64,000 bases of DNA from Opitutaceae bacterium (GTDB lineage: Bacteria > Verrucomicrobiota > Verrucomicrobiia > Opitutales > Opitutaceae). The translations under genes and the position numbers were made by a program. The stretch spans positions 1 through 64,000 of the forward strand of contig JANQRT010000024.1 of assembly GCA_028284385.1 (NCBI GenBank), written 5' to 3'. Of this stretch, positions 54,842 through 63,765 are shown in pieces (positions within the stretch are counted from its first letter, which is position 1; each line of letters starts with the position of its first letter). The notes beneath the pieces were generated by a model that saw nothing but the letters and a program-made list of their open reading frames with translations, did no database searches and had not been told where the DNA came from.

Positions 54842-56236
54842 ATGAAAGCAGTTAAACTGATCATTACTGGCCTAGCGATCGCCATCAGCAGCGGATCGAT
54901 TTACGCCCAGAAAACCTTCGCCCAAGTAACTAGAGAATCGGAAGCCGAGCTAAGGGCGGCCGTCAAAGAGCTGGCTGATCTGCGTAATCAGATCGCAGAC
55001 GAGAAAATTCCTATCTCCCGTAGGCTGACCGAACTCGAAAGCGAAGTTCAAATACAACGTGGCGAGTATGATCGCACCGTAAGAGCTGCCGAAAACAGAG
55101 AAGTCGGCCTCAGCGCTTTGCAGGATAGAGTAGAAGATTCGAGAGCTCAGAACATCTATCTCAAGAATCTCATGTCCACTTACATCCAGCAGTTCTCGAC
55201 CCGTATCGATGTTTCGGAACTACAAACGTACAAGGCATCCATCGACGAAGCGGAACAGATTATCGATAGAGCCAACGCGACCGACGCGGAAAAGATGGCT
55301 ACTCAAATCAAAGTCATCGAAGCCTCGCTTGATCGTTTGAAGACGATCATTGGCGGACACCGTTTCAGAGGAAACGCCCTTGGCTCAAACGACCGAGAAA
55401 TCTCGGGAGACTACGTTCTAGTTGGTCCTTTTAGCTTCTTCAGCGACGGAGCTGAAAACGTCGGATTTTCAGAAGGTCAAGCCAATCGCGTATTGCCCAG
55501 CATCGTGAATGTCGGGGTAGATGAGAAATTCATCAACGCTATTAATGAGGTAGCGACAACGGGAAGCGGCTCCTTGCCAATCGATACCACTGAAGGTGAC
55601 GCCTTCAAGCTGGGTACGCTGAAAAAGTCCATGCTCGATGAAATCAAGGCAGGCGGCACTACGATGGTACCACTCCTATTAATTGCGGCAATCGCCTTCC
55701 TTATCGCGATCTTCAAGCTCTTCGATATCAACTCCGTCAAGTCGCCGAAAGCCGGAGCGCTACAGCAGATCCTTGATAATCTAAACTCAGGCAACAAGCA
55801 GCAGGCGCTTGAAATTGCTAACTCGGTAGACGGCCCCTTTGGCGATCTACTGGTGGAAGCCGTGGAACACTCCGATCAGGAAAAGGAACTGTTGGAAGAA
55901 GTGCTGTACGAGCGCTTGCTAGCTGCCCAGCCGAAATTGGAACGCTTCATTGCATTCATCGCCTTGACCGCTGGAGCCGCCCCGCTACTCGGACTACTCG
56001 GTACCGTAACAGGCATGATCAAGACTTTCGCCTTGATTACCGTATTCGGTACGGGTGATGCGCAGACTCTTTCATCTGGTATCTCGGAAGCTCTCATCAC
56101 AACCCAGTATGGTCTGTACGTAGCTATTCCTTCACTACTCGCTCAAGCGCTACTCACGCGCCTGGCGAAAGGAAAACTTGGCGAAATGGAGCAAACAGCC
56201 GTAGCGTTCGTCAATGGTCTGGCAAACAGGAAATAG
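54842..56236 (+). CDS. MotA/TolQ/ExbB proton-channel protein with periplasmic coiled-coil domain
   Basis: 464 residues, about twice a normal ExbB. A signal peptide (about 1-22) leads into a periplasmic coiled coil (30-110) and further soluble sequence to about 270. Span 1 is at 275-294, span 2 at 370-395 and span 3 at 415-440. The channel motif GAAPLLGLLGTVTGMIKTF near 378-396 and ISEALITTQYGLYVAIPSL near 414-432 are diagnostic of ExbB/TolQ. This subunit, with the two ExbD proteins, should use the proton-motive force to drive movement in the envelope. ATG start; 64 bases before the first exbD. Confidence 0.92.
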   Translation: MKAVKLIITGLAIAISSGSIYAQKTFAQVTRESEAELRAAVKELADLRNQIADEKIPISRRLTELESEVQIQRGEYDRTVRAAENREVGLSALQDRVEDSRAQNIYLKNLMSTYIQQFSTRIDVSELQTYKASIDEAEQIIDRANATDAEKMATQIKVIEASLDRLKTIIGGHRFRGNALGSNDREISGDYVLVGPFSFFSDGAENVGFSEGQANRVLPSIVNVGVDEKFINAINEVATTGSGSLPIDTTEGDAFKLGTLKKSMLDEIKAGGTTMVPLLLIAAIAFLIAIFKLFDINSVKSPKAGALQQILDNLNSGNKQQALEIANSVDGPFGDLLVEAVEHSDQEKELLEEVLYERLLAAQPKLERFIAFIALTAGAAPLLGLLGTVTGMIKTFALITVFGTGDAQTLSSGISEALITTQYGLYVAIPSLLAQALLTRLAKGKLGEMEQTAVAFVNGLANRK

Positions 56237-56300
56237 CAACGCGTATCGAAATCATCGCTACAGATAGTCATTTTATCAGAACGAAAGGAACTGGCGCGCT

Positions 56301-56720
56301 ATGATGCAGGGTAAGAAATCGTTATCGAGCAGCGATGATGTCAGCGACATCAATATCTCTCCGCTGATCGATATGGTATTCATTTTGCTGATATTCTTTA
56401 TCGTCACTACCGTATTCGTGAAGGAACCTGGCGTGGATATCGCTAGGCCTTTCGCCTACAACGCCGCTGATCTGGAGAAGAATTGCGTTCTGGTTGCCGT
56501 CACTCAGAACAACGAGGTCTTCTACGGCGGAGAGAATGTAGGACTGCATGGCATTCGAACGATCATCCGTCGAGCCATGCAGGAGAATGATCGCATGCCG
56601 GTTATCATCCAGGCAGACGTTCAGGCTCATGCAGGCACAGTGGCCAGGCTCGTCGACGAGTGCAAGCTCGGCAACGCTCCGGCCGGCAACATTCATCTTT
56701 CCATGGAGAAGTCGAACTGA
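56301..56720 (+). CDS. ExbD/TolR-family protein, first copy
   Basis: 139 residues: a short cytosolic start, one span (about 22-41, PLIDMVFILLIFFIVTTVFV) and a periplasmic domain. D24 in PLIDMVF is the conserved proton-carrying aspartate. The periplasmic part contains FYGGENVGLHGIRTIIRRAM and MPVIIQADVQAHAGTVARLVDECK, as in ExbD/TolR. A second ExbD follows after 32 bases and shares an almost identical membrane segment at DNA level. Two ATG codons start the frame (56301 and 56304). Confidence 0.92.
   Translation: MMQGKKSLSSSDDVSDINISPLIDMVFILLIFFIVTTVFVKEPGVDIARPFAYNAADLEKNCVLVAVTQNNEVFYGGENVGLHGIRTIIRRAMQENDRMPVIIQADVQAHAGTVARLVDECKLGNAPAGNIHLSMEKSN
56389..56420 (+). repeat. 32-base exact repeat in exbD copy 1
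   Basis: These 32 bases recur exactly at 56838-56869 in the second exbD. They encode the end of the membrane span (IFFIVTTVFV). The wider 75-base segment coding for DINISPLIDM onward differs at only four positions, all synonymous, while the rest of the two genes has diverged. Confidence 0.9.
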
Positions 56721-56752
56721 CGACAGTCGGCAATTCTGAAGGAGATTTTCAC

Positions 56753-57178
56753 ATGAGAAATAAAAAGCGTTTCAATCAGAGCGAAGAGACTACCGACATC
56801 AATATTTCTCCTCTGATTGATATGGTATTCATTTTGTTGATATTCTTTATCGTCACTACCGTATTCGTGGAAGAAAGGGGCTTGGCAACCAATACCCCCG
56901 ACCCTACCCAATCGAAGGACGAGCCGGACAAGGAAGATCGACTGAGTATTATTATCACAACTGAAGGCCAAATTCTGGCGAAACAGGGACCCAATCAGAG
57001 AGACATCGGTTTCGGTGGGGTTCGAGGAGCGGTTTCCAATGAGATGCAGCGGGAAAAGTACCCCATCATGATCAGCATTGAAAACGAAGCTCCCATGGAC
57101 TACTACGCTCGCGTGCACGACAGCTGCATTTCCGGCGGAGCCACCGAGATAACAATGAAGGCCATCGAGGCCAATTAA
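56753..57178 (+). CDS. ExbD/TolR-family protein, second copy
   Basis: 141 residues with the same layout as the first: cytosolic NQSEETTDINISP, span near 21-40 with D23 in PLIDMVF, then a divergent periplasmic domain (GFGGVRGAVSNEM, PIMISIENEAPMDYYARVHDSC). An upstream frame opens at 56660 inside the first exbD, but the ATG at 56753 behind GAAGGAG is the true start. Two ExbD proteins can assemble as a heterodimer around the ExbB pentamer. 29 bases before the TPR gene. Confidence 0.92.
   Translation: MRNKKRFNQSEETTDINISPLIDMVFILLIFFIVTTVFVEERGLATNTPDPTQSKDEPDKEDRLSIIITTEGQILAKQGPNQRDIGFGGVRGAVSNEMQREKYPIMISIENEAPMDYYARVHDSCISGGATEITMKAIEAN
56838..56869 (+). repeat. 32-base exact repeat in exbD copy 2
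   Basis: Partner of 56389-56420. See that entry. Confidence 0.9.
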
Positions 57179-57207
57179 CTACTTTAACGAGCAATTCTTC
57201 AAAACAA

Positions 57208-58605
57208 ATGACTAAGAGCAAAAATCTTAAATTCGCCCTGTCAGGCCTGATTTGCCTAGCTGGCGTTACTTCGTTGTCTGCGCAAATCGAATACGACCGC
57301 CAAGCCTTCTGGAGCCAGCCCCATATTGTCGAAGCATGGAAGGGCTCCTATCAGCTAGACACGGAAACGACTCCAAGAATTGAAGACGAGGAAGAACAGT
57401 TGCTCGTCAAGGAGCTTCTCGGCCTTCTCGAGCAAGGTCTGAATGATCAGGCGCTGCAACAGTTGCTACCGCAAATAAAAACCGAATCAAGCGCCGCTCT
57501 GGACTTTCTGGCCGCCAATCTGTACGCGGAAAAAGGAGACATCAAATCGGCTAAACGCTTCTACGCCCAGTCCGTTGAAAAGTATCCCAACTTTCTGAAG
57601 GCAATCAAGAACCTCGGGATCATGATGGTTCAGGACGGCGAGTTCACCGCAGCCATACCCCACCTAAGAACCGCCATAAGACTTAAGGAAAGAGACAATG
57701 TCACTTTTGGTCTTCTGGGTCTTTGCTATGTGAATACAGACCAGTATATCTCAGCCGAAACGGCTTATCGCGAAGCGATTCTTCTCGATCCAACGGTCAA
57801 GGATTGGCAGCTCGGTTTGGCTAAGACGCTGCTAAGCCAGCAAAAGTACCAGGAAGCTATCGCGGTTCTGGACGAAATCCTCCTGCAGGAGCCGGAAAGC
57901 GACGTCGTCTGGATCAATCAAGCCAATGCCTACCTTGGCCTAGACGAGCCAGAAACAGCGGTTGCCAATCATGAAATCATCGACCGTCTGGGCAAATCCA
58001 CAGCTGAAACGCTGGAGCTGATGGGCAATATCTATATGTCTAACAATTTGAACGAGCTCGCCCTCACTTACTATCAAAAGGCGATCGCGAAGGATCCAAA
58101 TCGCCCTATCAAAACGCACATTGACACGGCTGAAATCATGGTCGCTCGAGGCGCGTTCGACGAAGGAAACGCGATGATTAACAGGATCCGTTCCGCCTAT
58201 GCCAATCGCATCGCTCGCGAGGATGAAATTCGTTTGCTTCGCCTCCAGTCTCAAGTGGCGTTCGGTCAGGGCTTGGGAGCTGAAAAGTTCGTTCCAATTC
58301 TAGAGAAGCTCGTTGAAAACGATCCTAACGATGGCAATGCCTTGATGATGCTAGCAGACTACTACACCGGCCTTGATGACATCGATGGATACGCTAGAGC
58401 AGACCTATACTATCAACGTATCGTCAAGATACCGGACCATGAAGTTAAAGGTTTGGTTTCCTGGGCTCGCTCCTACGTTGCTCGTGAAAGATACGGCGAG
58501 GCCATTCCGCATCTAGAGAGAGCTCAAACGCTTGATCCCCAGCCGCACATTCAACGTTATCTAGACGGGGTCCGGAAAATCAATCTGGCAAACCTAGGTC
58601 TGTAG
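57208..58605 (+). CDS. TPR-repeat periplasmic protein, first copy
   Basis: 465 residues. A signal peptide (about 1-26, ending TSLSAQ) is followed by tetratricopeptide repeats over most of the chain; clear ones are ALDFLAANLYAEKGDIKSAK, FLKAIKNLGIMMVQDGEFTA, VTFGLLGLCYVNTDQYISAE and the repeated A-x-x-Y-x-x-A-I pattern. The same order (ExbB, ExbD, ExbD, TPR) occurs in many gamma- and other proteobacterial clusters, where the TPR protein is thought to bridge the motor and envelope partners. TonB, normally found there, is not between ExbD and this gene. ATG start; a strong terminator follows. Confidence 0.88.
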   Translation: MTKSKNLKFALSGLICLAGVTSLSAQIEYDRQAFWSQPHIVEAWKGSYQLDTETTPRIEDEEEQLLVKELLGLLEQGLNDQALQQLLPQIKTESSAALDFLAANLYAEKGDIKSAKRFYAQSVEKYPNFLKAIKNLGIMMVQDGEFTAAIPHLRTAIRLKERDNVTFGLLGLCYVNTDQYISAETAYREAILLDPTVKDWQLGLAKTLLSQQKYQEAIAVLDEILLQEPESDVVWINQANAYLGLDEPETAVANHEIIDRLGKSTAETLELMGNIYMSNNLNELALTYYQKAIAKDPNRPIKTHIDTAEIMVARGAFDEGNAMINRIRSAYANRIAREDEIRLLRLQSQVAFGQGLGAEKFVPILEKLVENDPNDGNALMMLADYYTGLDDIDGYARADLYYQRIVKIPDHEVKGLVSWARSYVARERYGEAIPHLERAQTLDPQPHIQRYLDGVRKINLANLGL

Positions 58606-58627
58606 GTAGCTAAAAGTTCATTTTTTC

Positions 58628-58662
58628 AAAGGCAGAGGTTGCAATGACCTCTGCCTTTTGTA
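58628..58662 (+). terminator. Rho-independent terminator after the first TPR gene
   Basis: AAAGGCAGAGGT (58628-58639) pairs with ACCTCTGCCTTT (58647-58658) around a seven-base loop, followed by a T-rich tail. It ends the DUF3450-ExbB-ExbD-ExbD-TPR transcript, so the second TPR gene needs its own promoter or readthrough. Confidence 0.92.
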
Positions 58663-58758
58663 TTTATTATTACATGTGTAGTACTCGTGTGTTAATGTGG
58701 GCTTTAAGTGGAAGGGGAAATCGATGAACTGAAAATTGGATACACATGGTTCATCTTT

Positions 58759-58831
58759 TTGATGAGAAGGGAAACTATGATGGCAAGAACGGCTACCCGA
58801 TTCCCTTAATAGTTTCCTAGCTGCTCATCAA
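58759..58831 (+). repeat. 73-base two-armed inverted repeat in the leader of the second TPR gene
   Basis: TTGATGAG (58759-58766) pairs with CTCATCAA (58824-58831), and inside them GGAAACTAT (58770-58778) pairs with ATAGTTTCC (58809-58817). The 5' arm GATGA can instead pair with TCATC just upstream (58751-58755), so two exclusive folds exist. It ends 45 bases before the second TPR start. A structured leader is the likeliest reading; a decayed small inverted-repeat element is the alternative. Confidence 0.7.
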
Positions 58832-58876
58832 AGGCCTCCACATACGCTCGCATGCTAATTCAAAAAGGCATGTGTA

Positions 58877-60361
58877 ATGAAATTCGACCATCGTTCGAAA
58901 CCTAGCGAATGGGCAGCTTCACCATTGAAGCGTTCAATGCCATTCAAACTTCTCGTCATTCTTGGAGCTTATCATTTGGGGATCCTGGAGATCCGATCCC
59001 AAATGTATTCCGAAAAACAAGCAGACATACTCTCGCTTCCCTACGTTCAGAAATCTCTAAACAGTTCGTATTCGATTTTCGATAACAAAAAGCTTTCTCT
59101 GAAAGAGGAGGAAATCATCATTTACCGTGAGCTGCTGGAATTGGTCGAGCAGGAAGACGGCCCCAGACTGGCTTTAGAAAGACTTTTGCCAGAATTGACC
59201 CCTGATTCGAGCACTCCCTTCTACTACTTCGCAGCCCATCTCTATTCTCAGGATGTGGATGACGAAAAGGCGTCAGAATATTTTGAGGAAACCTTGAAAA
59301 GAGATCCGAATTTTCTAAACGCCCTTCGAGCGTACAGTAGTCTTCTTATAAGAAAACGACAGGATTACGCCAAAGCTATTCCTTTACTCCTAAGAGCCAT
59401 TTGGCTCGGGTCGAACGAAACTTCGGATTACGGGTTTCTTGGCCTCAGCTATTTGAATCTACAGCAATATAAACAAGCTGAAGCTTCCTACCGAATGGCT
59501 ATTTTACTGGATTCGACGATCATTGATTGGCAGATAGGCCTCGCCCAGTCTCTCATTTCGCAACACAAGCACAAGGACACGATCAGCATACTCCTGGAAA
59601 TCCTAAAGAGAGAACCGGAAAACGATCAGTACTGGACCCTTCTAGCGAACGCTTACATCGGGCTCGATAGTCCAAGGATGGCTAGTCCAAGGATGGCTTT
59701 AGCCACCCAAGCATTGATAGATCGTATGGGAAAATCGACTACTGAGACTCTGAACCTAATGGCAACGATTTGGCTGATGGAGGGAGTGAAAGAAATTTCA
59801 GCCGAATATTACCTAAGATCGATTGAAAAAGACAAAGAAGGTTCTCTATTAACCGAGCATCTAGACGCAGCCCAAAATATGCTTTCCTATGGCAACTTCG
59901 AGCTGTCATCCAGACTCCTGCAATCGATAAAATTGCATATGGCTGATAAAATGAACGGACGGCAATCTGTATTCGTGCTCAGGCTTGAATCGAAGCTCGG
60001 CTTGGCTAGCGGAAACTACACCAAGTCCATACCCCTACTTGAAGAACTCGTTGAAAAGGATGCCAAGGATGGCGAGTCACTTTTAATCTTGGGCGAATAT
60101 TACACTGGCTTAGGAACCAAAGAAGGGTTCGCGAAAGCGAAAGACTTCTATATTATGGCTACAGAGTTGGAAGACTTTAAAGTCAAAGCTCTATTGGGGC
60201 GCGCTCAGTCGTGCGTGAACCAAAGCAAATATCAAGACGCCATTCCGCTGATTGAAGAAGCATCGCTGTACGAAAAATCTGATTACGTGAATGATTATCT
60301 TGAAAAAGTTCGGAAGATGGCGGTGGCAAATCCTGGAATTAGCAACAAAAAAGAGGACTAG
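58877..60361 (+). CDS. TPR-repeat protein, second copy
   Basis: 494 residues. Its repeats align with the first TPR protein along almost the whole length (for example YTGLGTKEGFAKAKDFYIM beside YTGLDDIDGYARADLYYQR in the first), so it is a diverged tandem duplicate. The N-terminus has a short basic part and a hydrophobic stretch (FKLLVILGAYHLGIL) that may act as signal or anchor. A 15-base tandem duplication inserts SPRMA after ANAYIGLD near residue 270, absent from the first copy. AAAGG lies eight bases before the ATG. No second ExbB or ExbD accompanies it, so its partner may be the upstream complex. Confidence 0.85.
   Translation: MKFDHRSKPSEWAASPLKRSMPFKLLVILGAYHLGILEIRSQMYSEKQADILSLPYVQKSLNSSYSIFDNKKLSLKEEEIIIYRELLELVEQEDGPRLALERLLPELTPDSSTPFYYFAAHLYSQDVDDEKASEYFEETLKRDPNFLNALRAYSSLLIRKRQDYAKAIPLLLRAIWLGSNETSDYGFLGLSYLNLQQYKQAEASYRMAILLDSTIIDWQIGLAQSLISQHKHKDTISILLEILKREPENDQYWTLLANAYIGLDSPRMASPRMALATQALIDRMGKSTTETLNLMATIWLMEGVKEISAEYYLRSIEKDKEGSLLTEHLDAAQNMLSYGNFELSSRLLQSIKLHMADKMNGRQSVFVLRLESKLGLASGNYTKSIPLLEELVEKDAKDGESLLILGEYYTGLGTKEGFAKAKDFYIMATELEDFKVKALLGRAQSCVNQSKYQDAIPLIEEASLYEKSDYVNDYLEKVRKMAVANPGISNKKED
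59669..59698 (+). repeat. 15-base tandem duplication inside the second TPR gene
   Basis: AGTCCAAGGATGGCT occurs twice in direct succession, encoding SPRMA-SPRMA. The first TPR protein has only one five-residue unit at this point. Looks like recent replication slippage; the frame is kept. Confidence 0.95.
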
Positions 60362-62376
60362 GATTTCCTTAATGAAGTTCGCTTCGATTGAGAGTAGTTG
60401 GACTTGCGACTATTCTTATCCTTTCGCTTGAAAGAGCCTGAACGGAGAGCATTGATCTGGTCGCGAAGTAGAGCGGCGCGCTCGAATTCCAATTTGGCGG
60501 CGGCCGCGTCCATTTCGATGGTCAATTCATTGATGACCGCCTCTACATCGTCGTCCTCCTCGACCATTACCACAGGTTCTTCCTCTTCTTCGAGTCCGAG
60601 TGACTCCTGATCGCCTCGCTTCACGCTCGTTGGTGTTATCCCATGCTCTTCGTTGAACTCGATTTGCTTCGCCCGACGATACTGAGTGGTTTCTACCGTT
60701 CGCTGTATCGAATTCGTAATCACGTCGGCATAGAATATTACACGGCCTTTTTCATGTCTAGCCGCTCGACCAGCTGTTTGTACCAAGCTTGTTTCGCTAC
60801 GCAGAAACCCTTCTTTATCAGCGTCTAGGATCGCCACAAGGGCCACTTCCGGAAGATCAAGCCCCTCTCGTAGCAAATTTATCCCTACAAGTACATCAAA
60901 GCGACCGGCTCTCAATCTCCGGAGGATTTCCACTCGCTCAATCGCATCAATGTCGGAATGCAAATATTCCACATTCACGTTTTGCTCTCTCAGATACACC
61001 GTAATATCTTCAGACAAGCGTTTAGTGAGAGTAGTGACCAGTACGCGTTCTTCGGCTTCAACCGCTTGCTTTATTTCGGATACCAGGTCTTCAACCTGAC
61101 CTTTGGTAGATCGAATGTCGATTATCGGGTCGAGCAATCCTGTGGGACGAATGATTTGCTCGGCCACTACCACGCTTTTCTCGTATTCGAATTGGGCGGG
61201 CGTGGCGGATATAAAAATGGTCTGCCGGGTGACTTCGCTGAACTCCTGGAAATTCAAAGGACGATTGTCCAAAGCGGATGGCAAACGAAAACCATGTTCG
61301 ACTAGAGTCGTTTTGCGGGAACGATCTCCTGCGTACATGCCTCCCACTTGAGGAATCGTGACATGGCTCTCATCCACGAAGAGCAAGAAGTCCTCTGGAA
61401 AGAAATCAATCAGGCAGAACGGCCTGTCTCCCGTTTTTCGACCTGAAAGATGCATCGAGTAGTTTTCGATTCCATTGCAGAATCCCACTTCCTGCATCAT
61501 CTCCAAATCGTAATTAGTCCGCATGCTAATCCGCTGCGCTTCCAAGAGTTTCCCTTGGCTTTCGAAATAGGCCACTCGGGCTTTCAATTCCTCCTTGATT
61601 GCAACAATGGCTCTTTCCGTTTTTTCACGAGCAGTCACGAATTGATTTGCTGGATACAAATCGAATTGCTCCAGTTTCTGAAGAACGGATCCGGTAAGAG
61701 GATCGAATTCCGACAAGGATTCAATTTCGTCTCCCCAGAATTCTACGCGCAGTCCTTTTTCCAAGTAGGCAGGCATCACATCGACCACATCGCCACGCAC
61801 TCGGAATCGACCTCTTTCCAAATTAACGTCGTTTCTCTCGTAGAGAATATCGACCAGCTTGTTTAGAAAAACGTCCCTGCCCAGTTCTTCTCCAATCCTA
61901 AGCGGAATCATCAATTCCAGGAAATCCTCAGGCGAACCCAAACCATAGATGCAAGAGACGCTAGCGACTACTACCACGTCTCGCCTACTTATCAGACTGC
62001 TGGTAGCCGCAATTCGGAGACGGTCTATTTCATCATTTATAGACGAATCCTTTTCGATGTAAGTATCGCTCGAAGGAACATAGGCTTCAGGTTGATAGTA
62101 ATCGTAGTAGCTTACGAAATACTCGACCGCGTTTTCAGGAAAGAAGCGCTTGAATTCCGAATACAGCTGAGCCGCCAGAGTCTTGTTGTGGGAAATGATT
62201 AAGGCCGGTCGCTGACAAGCCGCTATGACGTTCGCCATGCTAAACGTCTTTCCCGAACCAGTGACACCCAGCAGGGTTTGATAATCGTTTCCAGTCTTAA
62301 CCGAGTCGACGATTTTTCTGATGGCCTCAGGCTGATCGCCAGTCGGCTTGAATTCCGCGTTCAGCTTAAATTCCAT
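60358..62376 (-). CDS. uvrB: UvrABC system protein B
   Basis: Helicase-like damage-verification subunit of nucleotide excision repair. 672 residues. Walker A is GVTGSGKT at 37-44; YYDYYQPEAYVPSSDTYIEKD near 93-113 forms part of the beta-hairpin that inserts into the DNA; further helicase motifs include FISATPAQFEYEKS and VLVGINLLREGLDLPEV. A UVR domain that binds UvrC is at about 612-645 (INELTIEMDAAAAKLEFERA), preceded by an acidic patch (LEEEEEPVVMVEEDDDVEA), and a basic tail ends the protein. The stop overlaps the second TPR stop from the other strand by four bases. ATG start, 28 bases after the symporter stop. Confidence 0.97.
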   Translation of the reverse strand: MEFKLNAEFKPTGDQPEAIRKIVDSVKTGNDYQTLLGVTGSGKTFSMANVIAACQRPALIISHNKTLAAQLYSEFKRFFPENAVEYFVSYYDYYQPEAYVPSSDTYIEKDSSINDEIDRLRIAATSSLISRRDVVVVASVSCIYGLGSPEDFLELMIPLRIGEELGRDVFLNKLVDILYERNDVNLERGRFRVRGDVVDVMPAYLEKGLRVEFWGDEIESLSEFDPLTGSVLQKLEQFDLYPANQFVTAREKTERAIVAIKEELKARVAYFESQGKLLEAQRISMRTNYDLEMMQEVGFCNGIENYSMHLSGRKTGDRPFCLIDFFPEDFLLFVDESHVTIPQVGGMYAGDRSRKTTLVEHGFRLPSALDNRPLNFQEFSEVTRQTIFISATPAQFEYEKSVVVAEQIIRPTGLLDPIIDIRSTKGQVEDLVSEIKQAVEAEERVLVTTLTKRLSEDITVYLREQNVNVEYLHSDIDAIERVEILRRLRAGRFDVLVGINLLREGLDLPEVALVAILDADKEGFLRSETSLVQTAGRAARHEKGRVIFYADVITNSIQRTVETTQYRRAKQIEFNEEHGITPTSVKRGDQESLGLEEEEEPVVMVEEDDDVEAVINELTIEMDAAAAKLEFERAALLRDQINALRSGSFKRKDKNSRKSNYSQSKRTSLRKS

Positions 62377-62404
62377 TTCTCCCTTCCCTAAAAAGGCAAG
62401 TTAC

Positions 62405-63676
62405 TCAAGAACCCTTCGACTCCGGGTCGCTGAAGACCGCCTCGTCGATCTCTTTTTCGCTTTTAGCAATGATGCAGCTAACGGTGGCATCTCCTGTAAC
62501 ATTAACGGCGGTGCGCACCATATCAAGGAGGCGATCGATCCCAATAATGAGCCCAATGTACTCGACCGGAAGCCCCACCTGCTGCAGAACCATGGCCAGC
62601 ATAATCAGCCCAACTCCTGGAACGCCTGCCGTACCAATGGAAGCCAAGGTCGCGGTAGCGATGACCATAAGAATCTGGGTAAAGGTTAAATCGATGCCCG
62701 CGACATTCGCAATGAAGACCGTAGCCACTCCCTGCATGATAGCTGTCCCATCCATGTTTATGGTCGCTCCGAGGGGCACCGTAAACGAGGCGATACGATT
62801 CCTTACTCCGAGCCTTTTTTCGACCGCCCTAAGGGTTACCGGAATGGTCGCATTGCTGCTAGCAGTACTAAAAGCGAACATCTGAACATTTCTGAACTTC
62901 TTGAAAAAGAGAAGCGGGTTCAAGCCACTCAAGCTTTTCAAAAGAATAGGATAAACGACAACCGCGTGCAGAATCAGAGAAAGAAGAACGAGAACGAAGT
63001 AGAGCCCGAGCGTTTTTATGGCACCGTATCCAGTAGTTGCGAACACGAGCGTGATCTTGGCAAACACGCCATAAGGAGCTATGTGCATCAGCAGGACTAC
63101 GAGTTTCATGATTACCTCGTTCATGTCTTTGAATACGCTCAAAACACGGGAACCGGCATCCCCAGCAAGGACAAGCGCGATACCCATAAGTATAGCGAAG
63201 GTGATTACCTGGAGCATGTTTCCTTCCGCCATCGCCTGAAAAGGATTGGTGGGAAAGATATTTATGATGACCTCGATAAGCGGAGGAGCTTCTTTGGCCG
63301 TAAAGGATACCGAGTCCGTAAGTTCGAAGCCTTCCCCTGGCTGAAAAACGAGAGCCAGGCCAAGAGCGATGGAGATAGCAATGCAAGTTGTGGCAAGATA
63401 TAAAGCGACGGTCTTAACTCCGACTGCTCCAAGCCGACGGATGTCATCCATCGCTGCAGTACCGCATATGAGAGAGACCAGCACCAGCGGCACAACGAGC
63501 ACTTTCAAGGAACGAACGAATACGTCGCCCACTACCTTCAACAGGCCATCGAGAAGATAGGTCTTGACGATAGAGTTTTCGTTTAGCCCTAGGAAAAACA
63601 GAAGCAGGCCAAAGACCATGCCCGCAAGCATGCCGATGAGAATGTTTCGCGTTAAGCTCGTCTTTGCAAGGTCCAT
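62405..63676 (-). CDS. Dicarboxylate/amino acid:cation symporter (DAACS family)
   Basis: Imports dicarboxylates or acidic amino acids with Na+ or H+. 423 residues with about eight spans and two hairpins. The serine-rich hairpin motif AFSTASSNATIPVTLRAVEK is near residue 268-287 and the substrate motif PLGATINMDGTAIMQGVATVF near 300-320; GTAGVPGVGLIMLAMVLQQVGLP follows near 350. The replacement of the usual Asp/Arg set can tell glutamate from dicarboxylate transporters, but I cannot decide here. ATG start; it lies 28 bases before uvrB on the same strand, and the HAD gene follows upstream. Confidence 0.9.
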   Translation of the reverse strand: MDLAKTSLTRNILIGMLAGMVFGLLLFFLGLNENSIVKTYLLDGLLKVVGDVFVRSLKVLVVPLVLVSLICGTAAMDDIRRLGAVGVKTVALYLATTCIAISIALGLALVFQPGEGFELTDSVSFTAKEAPPLIEVIINIFPTNPFQAMAEGNMLQVITFAILMGIALVLAGDAGSRVLSVFKDMNEVIMKLVVLLMHIAPYGVFAKITLVFATTGYGAIKTLGLYFVLVLLSLILHAVVVYPILLKSLSGLNPLLFFKKFRNVQMFAFSTASSNATIPVTLRAVEKRLGVRNRIASFTVPLGATINMDGTAIMQGVATVFIANVAGIDLTFTQILMVIATATLASIGTAGVPGVGLIMLAMVLQQVGLPVEYIGLIIGIDRLLDMVRTAVNVTGDATVSCIIAKSEKEIDEAVFSDPESKGS

Positions 63677-63765
63677 GACAATGTGGGCAAGTGGTTGAAA
63701 ATACGCTTAGGGGTAAGACTTGGATGGTCTTGGACCTAAAGAAAATTAGCAACTTTCAAGTTTTG

